DNA of 13,244 nucleotides from Planctomycetota bacterium (GTDB lineage: Bacteria; Planctomycetota; PLA2), in contig JAKLKT010000025.1 in NCBI GenBank assembly GCA_023150495.1, positions 1 through 13,244 of the forward strand, given 5' to 3'. The stretch's first letter is position 1. Each line of letters starts with the position of its first letter. The notes beneath the pieces are model-generated. The model searched no databases. It was not told the DNA's origin and saw nothing but the letters and a program-made list of their open reading frames with translations. Positions 6,257 through 12,833 of this stretch are shown here, one piece after another. The position numbers and the translations under genes are program-made.

Positions 6257-6280
6257 CGGGAGCGCAGGGCTCCCGGGAGG
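6257..6280 (+). promoter_or_regulatory. Leader hairpin abutting the Shine-Dalgarno of peroxidase paralog 2
   Basis: CGGGAGC (6257-6263) and GCTCCCG (6269-6275) form a perfect 7-bp stem with a 5-nt loop. The right arm runs straight into GGGAGG (6275-6280), the ribosome-binding site located 10 nt before the ATG at 6291. This clear site fixes the start at 6291 rather than at an in-frame upstream ATG (6222). A CATATT sequence (6251-6256) sits immediately before the stem but lacks a convincing -35 partner. Confidence 0.45.
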
Positions 6281-6290
6281 TGCAGACGAA

Positions 6291-7919
6291 ATGCGAAGCC
6301 TACGGTGCGGCATCGCGGCGGCGCTCCTCTTCGCCCCGCTCGCGGCGGCGGGGGAAGGGCGTTACGACCCCAAGGTGGAGCTCGGACGGCGGCTCTTCAT
6401 GGACCCGACCGTCAGCCGGGGCGGGAAGTTCTCCTGCGCCTCGTGCCACGACCCCGAGCGCGGGTTCAGTGACCCGAGAAAGCTCTCCGAGGACGAGACC
6501 GGCACGTCGCGGCGGCACAGCCAGCCCGTCGTCGACCTCCTTGCCGAGCAGCCGCTCCACTGGGACGGCGAGTTCGGCTCCCTGAAGGAGCTGCTGACCG
6601 CGCGCATCGCGCCGCCGGCCGAGGCGCTCCAGGTCGCCATCGGCACCCGCACGCGGCAGTTCGAGCGCTCGCGCGCCACGGGCCGCGAGCCGAACGAGCA
6701 GCAGTTCCAGCAGACGATCTCGCGGCTCACGCCGCCCTACTACGGCCCCGTCACGCCCGGGCGGCCGCCGCCCGTCTCGCCGGTCCTCCGCCTCGGCGAG
6801 GACGACCGCTACGACGCGGCCTTCCGCGCGGCCTACGGCTCCTCGGAGGTGACGACGAAGCGCATCATCGACGCGCTCCACGCGTATGTCCTCTCGATCC
6901 GGTCCGCGGAGAACGCCTACGACCGCTACGCGGCGGGCGACCCCGGCGCGCTCGGCCCCGCGGAGCGCCGCGGCCTCGCGCTCTTCACCGGAAAGGCCGA
7001 CTGCGTGTCGTGCCACACGGTCGGCGAGTCGAGGCGCTTCACCGACGACCTCTTCCACAACACCGGCGTCGCCTTCCGCGACATCACGCTCGAGTTCGGC
7101 GGCGTCGTCGGCGGCGACGGCGGCGCGGGCGAGCTGACCTTCGTCGCGAACGACCTCGGCAAGTTCAAGACCCCCTCGCTCCGCGATGTCGCGCGCCGCG
7201 CGCCCTACATGCACAACGGCGCCTTCGCGACCCTCGAGGAGGTCGTCGACTACTACGACAAGGGCGGGACCCCGAACGGCCGCCTCGACAGGCACGTCCG
7301 CGCGCTCGCTCTCACCGACGGCGAGAGGAGGGACCTCGTCGCGTTCCTCCATTCGCTCACCGGCAGCGAGCGGCCGGGAGTCGGCCCCATGCCGAAGCAA
7401 TCCCGCCGATCGCGCATCAAGGTGCTCGACCTGAAGGGCCAGCCCATGAAGGGCCTCTCGGTCGAGGTCCACCCTGCCGGCGACCGCCTCGAGGGCGGCC
7501 GCAGGGAGCCGCCGCAGGTCGCGGTCACGGACCCGGAGGGGTTTCTCGCGTTCGACTTCCCGGCGTGGACCCACGTGCGGCTCGAGGCCCGAGGCCACGA
7601 GATCCAGTACGGCTGGATGATCCCCGACACCGTGCGGCAGATGACCGTCACCGCGGCATCCACCGGCGCGGTCGCGCTCAAGGTGCGGCCGGCCGAGGGC
7701 CAGAAGCTCCCGGACTTCCTCCTCGCGGACGAGGGCGAGACCGGGAAGCGGAAGGCGTACTTCGAGCGCGTCCGCGTGCTGCCCGACAGGAGCGCCATCT
7801 ACGTGGCCGGCGCGCGGGGCGGCAAGGGGTCGGCCAAGGTGATGGGGCAGGACTTCGAGGTCGATCTCTCCGGGGGGTGGGCGGATCCCCTGGACCTCCG
7901 TCCGGAGCCGCAGGGCTAG
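6291..7919 (+). CDS. Diheme cytochrome c peroxidase (MauG/CcpA family) with long C-terminal extension, paralog 2
   Basis: This 542-residue protein is a clear paralog of the upstream gene. It has a signal peptide (1-20, ending PLAAA-GEG), heme sites CASCH (49-53) and CVSCH (238-242), RRHSQPVVD with His76, LHWDGEFGSLKEL, FHNTGVAF, and FKTPSLRDVARRAPYMHNGA with candidate heme ligand Met307. It shares the beta domain after the peroxidase core (residues 376-450, KVLDLKGQPMKGLSVEVHPAGDRLEGG), then continues for about 90 residues the first copy lacks (451-542, including LPDFLLADEGETGKRKAYFERVRVLP and a final DFEVDLSGGWADP). The segment between the hemes differs most between copies, so substrate or partner may differ. 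The start at 6291 has a good GGGAGG ribosome site and begins directly with the signal peptide. A strong terminator follows the stop. Confidence 0.9.
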   Translation: MRSLRCGIAAALLFAPLAAAGEGRYDPKVELGRRLFMDPTVSRGGKFSCASCHDPERGFSDPRKLSEDETGTSRRHSQPVVDLLAEQPLHWDGEFGSLKELLTARIAPPAEALQVAIGTRTRQFERSRATGREPNEQQFQQTISRLTPPYYGPVTPGRPPPVSPVLRLGEDDRYDAAFRAAYGSSEVTTKRIIDALHAYVLSIRSAENAYDRYAAGDPGALGPAERRGLALFTGKADCVSCHTVGESRRFTDDLFHNTGVAFRDITLEFGGVVGGDGGAGELTFVANDLGKFKTPSLRDVARRAPYMHNGAFATLEEVVDYYDKGGTPNGRLDRHVRALALTDGERRDLVAFLHSLTGSERPGVGPMPKQSRRSRIKVLDLKGQPMKGLSVEVHPAGDRLEGGRREPPQVAVTDPEGFLAFDFPAWTHVRLEARGHEIQYGWMIPDTVRQMTVTAASTGAVALKVRPAEGQKLPDFLLADEGETGKRKAYFERVRVLPDRSAIYVAGARGGKGSAKVMGQDFEVDLSGGWADPLDLRPEPQG

Positions 7920-7926
7920 GGATCGC

Positions 7927-7969
7927 GGGGGGGTGCGGGGGCCGGCCCCCGGACCCCCCCTTTTTCTTT
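7927..7969 (+). terminator. Rho-independent terminator after peroxidase paralog 2
   Basis: Starting 7 bases after the stop codon, a G7 tract (7927-7933) pairs with a C7 tract (7954-7960). T7934-A7953 and C7936-G7951 continue the stem around one G-G mismatch, and GGGGG (7937-7941) pairs with CCCCC (7946-7950) over a CCGG loop. The hairpin is directly followed by TTTTTCTTT (7961-7969). This is the best terminator in the window and separates the peroxidase pair from the dehydrogenase gene. Confidence 0.88.
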
Positions 7970-7993
7970 GTCGAGCGGCGAAGATCGCGCTCC

Positions 7994-9100
7994 ATGAACA
8001 GCGTGCTCGTCGTCGGCGCGGGCCGCGTCGGCAGGACCGTCGTCCACATGCTCTCGGCCGAGGGCAGCTACCGCGTGCGCATCGCCGACGCGAGCGCCGC
8101 CGCGGCCGCGCGGGTCGCGAAGGAGGCCGAGCGGGCCGAGGCCTTTCCCGAGGGGGTCGAGGGGGGCGAGGCGCTCCAGCGCGCGATGGAGGGGTGCTCG
8201 GCGGTCGTCTCCGCCGCCCCGTTCGCCGCGAACCCGCGCATCGCCGAGGCCGCTGCCGCGAAGGGGATCGCCTACCTCGACCTGACCGAGGACGTGCAGG
8301 TCACCCAGTTCGTGAAGGGGATCGCGGGGAAGGCGAGGTCGGCCTTCGTCCCGCAGTGCGGCGTGGCGCCCGGCTTCGTCACGCTCGCGGGGATCCACAT
8401 CATCGAGCAGTTCGACGAGGTGGACACGCTCACGCTCCGCGTCGGCGCGCTCCCCGAGCAGCCCAACAACCGGCTCAAGTACAACCTGACCTGGTCCACG
8501 GAGGGGCTCGTCAACGAGTACCTCCACCCGTGCGAGGCGCTCCGCGAGGGGAAGCTCACCCTCGTGCCGCCCCTCGAGCAGCGCGAGGAGGTCGTCATCG
8601 CCGGCGTCACGTACGAGGCGTTCACGACCTCGGGCGGCGTCGGGACCCTCTGCCACAGCTACCAGGGGAAGATCCGCCAGCTCGACTACAAGACGATCCG
8701 GTATCCGGGGCACCTGGACCTCATCCGGTTCCTGATCGACGACCTCGGCTTCCGCGACCACCCGGAGGAGCTCGTCCGCATCTTCCAGCGGTCGATCCCG
8801 GCGACGATGGACGACTTCGTGATCGTCTCCGTGCGCGGCCTCGGCACGTCGCAGGGGCGGTACATGGAGAAGACCTACTGGCGGCGCGTGACGGGGCGCT
8901 ACCTCGGGAAGCACTTCTTCACGGGGATCGAGATCTCGACGGCCGCGGGGGTGTGCGGGGTCCTGCACCTCCTGCTCCTCGGCGAGCTGCCGCAGCGGGG
9001 GCTCGTCATGATGGAGCAGGTCTCCTACGACCGCTTCATGGAGACCCCCTTCGGTCTCTACTACGCCCGTCCGGGCCAGGCCGGCCGCCAGCCGGACTGA
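7994..9100 (+). CDS. Saccharopine dehydrogenase-family protein, L-lysine 6-dehydrogenase-like
   Basis: The 368-residue protein opens with a Rossmann dinucleotide-binding strand and turn, VLVVGAGRVGRTV (4-16; GxGxxG at 8-13), and Asp32 at the end of the second strand, which usually favours NAD over NADP. It continues with CGVAPGFVTLAG (122-133) and the saccharopine-dehydrogenase-like catalytic domain: LRVGALP (148-154), YNLTWSTEGLVNEYLHPC (163-180), EAFTTSGGVGTL (208-219) and RQLDYKTIRYPGH (228-240). This block order and the roughly 370-390 residue length match, from memory, lysine 6-dehydrogenase and its many uncharacterised relatives, rather than the larger bifunctional saccharopine enzymes. 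The substrate is therefore a guess; no lysine or polyamine gene is adjacent. The ATG at 7994 begins the Rossmann strand; there is no clear Shine-Dalgarno. The gene lies between two terminator-like hairpins. Confidence 0.83.
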   Translation: MNSVLVVGAGRVGRTVVHMLSAEGSYRVRIADASAAAAARVAKEAERAEAFPEGVEGGEALQRAMEGCSAVVSAAPFAANPRIAEAAAAKGIAYLDLTEDVQVTQFVKGIAGKARSAFVPQCGVAPGFVTLAGIHIIEQFDEVDTLTLRVGALPEQPNNRLKYNLTWSTEGLVNEYLHPCEALREGKLTLVPPLEQREEVVIAGVTYEAFTTSGGVGTLCHSYQGKIRQLDYKTIRYPGHLDLIRFLIDDLGFRDHPEELVRIFQRSIPATMDDFVIVSVRGLGTSQGRYMEKTYWRRVTGRYLGKHFFTGIEISTAAGVCGVLHLLLLGELPQRGLVMMEQVSYDRFMETPFGLYYARPGQAGRQPD

Positions 9101-9120
9101 CCCGTCTCCGGCCCAGGAGG

Positions 9121-9148
9121 TAGACGGGGGGGCGCGGGGGGGTATACT
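9121..9148 (+). promoter_or_regulatory. Predicted guaB promoter with a G-tract spacer
   Basis: TAGACG (9121-9126) and TATACT (9143-9148, preceded by GG) are 16 bp apart. The spacer is almost entirely GGGGGGG-CGC-GGGGGGG (9126-9142), which can be parsed as four G3 tracts with loops 1, 3 and 1, a quadruplex candidate on the coding strand. The expected start near 9155 would give a leader of about 84 nt before the guaB ATG. TATACT is the best -10 box in the window; the -35 is weak. Confidence 0.5.
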
Positions 9149-9165
9149 CCTTTGGATTCAAGATC

Positions 9166-9193
9166 GGGCGCGGGAGAGCGCCCCTTTTTGTTT
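9166..9193 (+). terminator. Intrinsic-terminator-like hairpin in the guaB upstream region
   Basis: GGGCGC (9166-9171) and GCGCCC (9178-9183) form a perfect 6-bp stem with a GGGAGA loop, followed by C and TTTTTGTTT (9185-9193). It may simply end transcripts of the dehydrogenase gene 65 bp upstream. However, it lies downstream of the predicted TATACT promoter and upstream of the guaB start, so it could also attenuate guaBA. A later segment, 9207-9217, is complementary to 9171-9181 at 10 of 11 positions, but it is made too late to prevent the first hairpin. Confidence 0.7.
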
Positions 9194-9238
9194 CGCACCG
9201 GACCGCGCGCCCTCCCGAACCCGGGAATCGAGGTGCGC

Positions 9239-10702
9239 ATGCAGGACCGGATCGTTGGCGAGGCCATCACCTTCGACGATGTCCTCCTCGTGCCGACGTA
9301 CAGCGAAGTCGTCGGCTCCGACGTGGACGTGACCAGCCAGGCGACCCGGCGCGTCGGCCTGAAGATCCCGATCGTCAGCGCCGCCATGGACACGGTCACC
9401 GAGTCGGCGCTCGCGATCTCGCTCGCCCAGCAGGGCGGGATCGGGATCATCCACAAGAACGTCACCATCGACCGCCAGGTGAAGGAGGTCTACCTGGTGA
9501 AGCGGTCGGTCAACGGGATCATCTACGATCCGATCACGCTGCCGCCGAACGAGAAGGTCGCCACGGCGCGGCGCCTGATGGAGGAGAACAAGATCTCCGG
9601 CATCCCGATCGTCGAGGGGAGGAGGGTCGTGGGCATCCTCACGAGCCGCGACCTCCGCTTCCGGCGCGACGAGAACGCCCGGATCGCCGACGTGATGACC
9701 CGCGACAACCTCGTGACGGGGCCGATCGACACGACGCTCGAGGACGCGAAGGACGTCCTCCACAAGTCGAAGGTCGAGAAGCTGCTGCTCGTGGACAAGC
9801 AGTACAACCTGCAGGGCCTCATCACGATCAAGGACATCAACAAGCTGATGGAGTTCCCGCTCTCGAACCTCGACCCGAAGGGGCGGCTCCGGGCGGGGGC
9901 GGCCGTCGGCGCGACCGGCGACGCGCGCGAGCGCGCGGCGGCGCTCGTCGAGCAGGGCGCGGACGTGCTCGTCGTCGACACCGCCCACGGCCACAGCCGG
10001 AACGTCGGGCGCATGGTCGAGCACCTGAAGGCGCACCACGACGTGGACGTCATCGCGGGCAACGTGGCGACCGCGGAGGGCGCCAAGTACCTGGCGGACG
10101 CGGGCGCGGACGGCGTGAAGGTCGGGATCGGGCCCGGCTCGATCTGCACGACGCGCGTCATCGCGGGCGTCGGCGTGCCGCAGCTCTCGGCGATCGCCGC
10201 GGCGGTCGGCGCGCTGCGCGACCGCGACGTCCCCGTGATCGCCGACGGCGGCATCCGCTACAGCGGCGACATCGTGAAGGCGCTCGGCGCGGGCGCGCAC
10301 TGCGTGATGATCGGCTCTCTCTTCGCCGGCACCGAGGAGAGCCCGGGCGAGACGGTCCTCTTCCGCGGCCGCACGTTCAAGAGCTACCGCGGGATGGGCA
10401 GCCTCGGCGCGATGGCGCAGGGGAGCAAGGACCGCTACGGCCAGGACGAGATCCGCGCGACCGAGAAGTTCGTGCCGGAGGGCGTCGAGGGGCGCGTGCC
10501 CTACAAGGGCCACCTGAAGGACCTCGTCCACCAGCTCGTCGGCGGGCTCCGCCAGGGGATGGGGTACTGCGGCGCGCGCACGGTCACGGACCTGCGGACG
10601 AAGGCGCGGTTCCTGCGGGTGAGCCAGGCGGGGGTCGTCGAGAACCACCCGCACGACATCGAGATCACGAAGGAAGCCCCCAACTACCGGGTCGAGCGGT
10701 GA
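9239..10702 (+). CDS. guaB: Inosine-5'-monophosphate dehydrogenase
   Basis: The 487-residue protein is a full-length IMP dehydrogenase, which oxidises IMP to XMP with NAD, the committed step of GMP synthesis. It starts with ITFDDVLLVP (10-19). The barrel is interrupted by a CBS-domain pair (about 95-205; SGIPIVEGRRVVGILTSRDLRF and KLLLVDKQYNLQGLITIKDI), the usual regulatory module. Active-site features are GIGPGSICTTRVIAG (296-310) with catalytic Cys303, ADGGIRYSGD (335-344), SYRGMGSLGAM (382-392) and the flap residues GVEGRVPYKG (415-424). The ATG at 9239 follows GAGGT with short spacing; an in-frame GTG lies two codons earlier, and a TTG at 9152 would add 29 residues across the terminator hairpin, which is unlikely. 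It overlaps guaA by 4 bp. Confidence 0.97.
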   Translation: MQDRIVGEAITFDDVLLVPTYSEVVGSDVDVTSQATRRVGLKIPIVSAAMDTVTESALAISLAQQGGIGIIHKNVTIDRQVKEVYLVKRSVNGIIYDPITLPPNEKVATARRLMEENKISGIPIVEGRRVVGILTSRDLRFRRDENARIADVMTRDNLVTGPIDTTLEDAKDVLHKSKVEKLLLVDKQYNLQGLITIKDINKLMEFPLSNLDPKGRLRAGAAVGATGDARERAAALVEQGADVLVVDTAHGHSRNVGRMVEHLKAHHDVDVIAGNVATAEGAKYLADAGADGVKVGIGPGSICTTRVIAGVGVPQLSAIAAAVGALRDRDVPVIADGGIRYSGDIVKALGAGAHCVMIGSLFAGTEESPGETVLFRGRTFKSYRGMGSLGAMAQGSKDRYGQDEIRATEKFVPEGVEGRVPYKGHLKDLVHQLVGGLRQGMGYCGARTVTDLRTKARFLRVSQAGVVENHPHDIEITKEAPNYRVER

Positions 10703-12234
10703 GCCACGAGACGGTCTACATCCTCGACTTCGGCGCGCAGTACGCGCAGCTGATCGCGCGGCGGGTGCGCGAGCACCACTGCTACTGCGAGATCGTGCCC
10801 GCCTCGGTCGACCCGGCGCGCCTCGAGGGCGCGAAGGGGATCATCCTCACCGGCGGCCCCGCGAGCGTCTACGCCAAGGGCGCGCCGCGCTGCCACCCGA
10901 AGGTCTTCGACCTCGGGGTCCCGGTGCTCGGCATCTGCTACGGCATGCAGCTCATGTGCCACGAGCTAGGCGGCAAGGTCGTCGCGGCGGAGCGGCGCGA
11001 GTACGGCCATGCGCGGCTCGACATCGCGCAGGAGGGCGACCTCTTCCACGGCGTTCCCACGCGCACGCAGGTCTGGATGAGCCACGGCGACAGCGTCGAG
11101 GACCCGGGCCCGGGCTTCGAGACCCTCGCGCGCACCACGAACACGCCCTTCGCCGCCGTGCGCCACGCGGAGAGGCGGCTCTACGGCATCCAGTTCCACC
11201 CCGAGGTGACGCACACCGAGAAGGGGCGCGAGATCCTCGGCAACTTCCTCCTCCGCATCTGCAGGCTCTCCGGCGACTGGCAGATGGGCTCCTTCATCGA
11301 GGAGACCGTGGGGAGGATCCGGGAGAGGGTCGGGGAGAGCGGCGTCGTGCTCGGCCTCTCGGGCGGAGTCGACTCGATGGTCGTCGCGAAGCTCTGCGAG
11401 CGCGCGATCGCCGCCCACGTCCACCCGATCTTCGTGGACAACGGCCTCCTGCGGAAGGGCGAGGCCGAGGACGTGAGGAGGACGTTCGCGGACCACTTCT
11501 CCGTGCCGCTCGACTTCGTGGACGCGACCGCGCTCTTCCTCGACCGGCTTCGCGGCGTCGTCGACCCCGAGCAGAAGCGGAAGATCATCGGCCACACCTT
11601 CATCGAGGTCTTCAAGAGCGAGGCGAAGCGGTTCAAGGACGCGAGGTTCCTCGCGCAGGGCACGCTCTACCCGGACGTGATCGAGTCGGTCGCCGCGCAC
11701 GGCGGCCCGACGGCGACGATCAAGACGCACCACAACGTGGGCGGGCTCCCGGCGGAGCTCGGCTTCGAGCTGCTCGAGCCGCTGCGCGAGCTCTTCAAGG
11801 ACGAGGTGCGGACGATCGGCCGCGCGCTCGGGCTGCCCGAGCGGATCGTCTCGCGCCACCCGTTCCCCGGCCCGGGCCTCGCGGTGCGGGTGCTCGGGGA
11901 GATCACGCCGGAGCGGCTCCGGCTGCTCCGCGAGGCCGACGACCGCGTCCAGCAGGAGATCCGCGCGTCGGGCCTCTACCCGACGCTGTGGCAGGCGTTC
12001 GCGGTCCTCCTCCCGGTCCAGAGCGTCGGCGTGATGGGGGACGAGCGCACCTACGAGCACGTCGTCGCCGTCCGCGCCGTCACGTCGCTCGACGCGATGA
12101 CCGCGGACGTGGCGGAGCTCCCCTACGACCTCCTGAAGCGCATCTCGAACCGGATCATCAACGAGGTGCGCGGCATCAACCGCGTCGCGTACGACATCTC
12201 GAGCAAGCCGCCCGCGACGATCGAGTGGGAGTAG
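10699..12234 (+). CDS. guaA: GMP synthase (glutamine-hydrolysing)
   Basis: The 511-residue enzyme converts XMP, ATP and glutamine to GMP. The N-terminal class I amidotransferase (about 5-188) has the nucleophile Cys80 in GICYGMQ and the partners His167 and Glu169 in HPEVTHTEKG. The ATP-pyrophosphatase domain has the P-loop SGGVDS (221-226), FVDNGLLRKGE (245-255) and QGTLYPDVIES (320-330), then HPFPGPGLAVRVLGE (387-401). The C-terminal dimerisation/XMP domain ends in RISNRIINEVRGINRVAYDISSKPPATIEWE, the conserved terminus of the family, so the gene is intact. It starts with GTG at 10699 inside the guaB stop (GTGA, 4-bp overlap), which indicates translational coupling and matched production of the two GMP-branch enzymes. 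No internal promoter is evident. Confidence 0.97.
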   Translation: MSHETVYILDFGAQYAQLIARRVREHHCYCEIVPASVDPARLEGAKGIILTGGPASVYAKGAPRCHPKVFDLGVPVLGICYGMQLMCHELGGKVVAAERREYGHARLDIAQEGDLFHGVPTRTQVWMSHGDSVEDPGPGFETLARTTNTPFAAVRHAERRLYGIQFHPEVTHTEKGREILGNFLLRICRLSGDWQMGSFIEETVGRIRERVGESGVVLGLSGGVDSMVVAKLCERAIAAHVHPIFVDNGLLRKGEAEDVRRTFADHFSVPLDFVDATALFLDRLRGVVDPEQKRKIIGHTFIEVFKSEAKRFKDARFLAQGTLYPDVIESVAAHGGPTATIKTHHNVGGLPAELGFELLEPLRELFKDEVRTIGRALGLPERIVSRHPFPGPGLAVRVLGEITPERLRLLREADDRVQQEIRASGLYPTLWQAFAVLLPVQSVGVMGDERTYEHVVAVRAVTSLDAMTADVAELPYDLLKRISNRIINEVRGINRVAYDISSKPPATIEWE

Positions 12235-12240
12235 GCCCTG
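12227..12240 (+). promoter_or_regulatory. Ribosome-binding site and possible CTG start of the UPF0316 gene
   Basis: GGGAG (12227-12231), at the very end of guaA, is 6 nt before an in-frame CTG (12238-12240), an ideal distance. The more usual start, GTG at 12250, overlaps its own GGGAGG (12245-12250) and has no site at a workable distance upstream. The CTG would add four residues before the GTG-encoded one and place the gene 3 bp after the guaA stop. Confidence 0.4.
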
Positions 12241-12249
12241 ACCTGGGAG

Positions 12250-12789
12250 GTGCTCCTCACCTGCGCGGCGATCGTCGTCGGCCGCGTCGCGGACGTGACC
12301 TTGGGCACGATCCGGACGGTCTTCGTCGTCCACGGCCGGCGGGGGATCGCGTGCCTCCTCGGCTTCGTCGAGCTGCTGATCTGGGTCGTGGTCGTCTCGC
12401 GCGTCGTGCACAACCTCGACAAGCCGATCTACGCCGTCAGCTACGCGGGCGGCTTCGCCTTGGGCACGTTCCTCGGGATCACGGTCGAGGGCTGGTTCGG
12501 CGCGGGCGACCAGGTGATCCGCGTCTTCTCGCGGGTCGGCCACCAGCTCGTGAAGGACCTCCGCGGGCAGGGCTACGTCGTCACCCAGTTCGACGGGACG
12601 GGCAAGCAGGGGCCGATCAGCATGCTCTTCCTCCAGGCGCCGCGCCGGAAGATGCGGCCCGTGATCGAGCACGTGGTCCGCGCCGACCCGGAGTGCTTCT
12701 ACATCGTGGACGACATCCGCCTGAGCTCGGGCCGGAAGGTCCGGTTCAACCCCCCGACCGGCTGGCGGGCGCTCTTCCGGAAGAAATAG
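12250..12789 (+). CDS. UPF0316 / DUF2179-domain membrane protein
   Basis: The protein (179 residues from the GTG; 183 if the CTG at 12238 is used) matches the UPF0316 family in layout. It has a first membrane segment carrying VADVTLGTIRTVFVV (13-27), a second (about 34-52, ACLLGFVELLIWVVVVSRVV) and a third (about 60-79, YAVSYAGGFALGTFLGITVE), followed by a cytoplasmic DUF2179 domain (about 85-165) with GYVVTQFDGTGKQGPISMLFLQAPRRK and FYIVDDIR. The R-x-x-D-V-x-L-G-T-x-R-T and G-x-x-x-G-x-x-x-E patterns are what I recall from the family. Function is not established; no catalytic residues stand out. Its position 15 bp (or 3 bp) after guaA suggests cotranscription with guaBA. I keep the GTG as the conservative start. 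A G/C-rich hairpin follows the stop. Confidence 0.83.
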   Translation: MLLTCAAIVVGRVADVTLGTIRTVFVVHGRRGIACLLGFVELLIWVVVVSRVVHNLDKPIYAVSYAGGFALGTFLGITVEGWFGAGDQVIRVFSRVGHQLVKDLRGQGYVVTQFDGTGKQGPISMLFLQAPRRKMRPVIEHVVRADPECFYIVDDIRLSSGRKVRFNPPTGWRALFRKK

Positions 12790-12790
12790 A

Positions 12791-12833
12791 GGGGGCTCCG
12801 GGGGCACGGATCGCCCCTCCCCCCGGAGCCCCC
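12791..12833 (+). terminator. Long GC hairpin at the end of the guaBA operon
   Basis: A 14-bp perfect stem is formed by GGGGGCTCCGGGGG (12791-12804) and CCCCCGGAGCCCCC (12820-12833) with a 15-nt loop, beginning 2 bases after the UPF0316 stop. No T-tract follows on the + strand (TCCTCC). On the minus strand the hairpin would be followed by TCTATTTCTT, so it is a better classic terminator for antisense transcription. Given its place and strength it still probably marks the operon's 3' end. Confidence 0.65.

Noticed and set aside
6300..7598. 432-residue minus-strand frame opposite peroxidase paralog 2
   Set aside because: Arg/Glu/Val-rich shadow of a gene with two heme motifs; typical of high-GC DNA.
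9152..9238. 29-residue N-terminal extension of guaB from a TTG
   Set aside because: It would translate the terminator hairpin and T-tract; the conserved N-terminus begins near 9239 and a ribosome site is present there.
7916..12807. Long minus-strand frames opposite the dehydrogenase, guaB and guaA genes
   Set aside because: All lie exactly antisense to strongly conserved enzymes and show the Asp/Val/Arg/His-rich composition of shadow frames.
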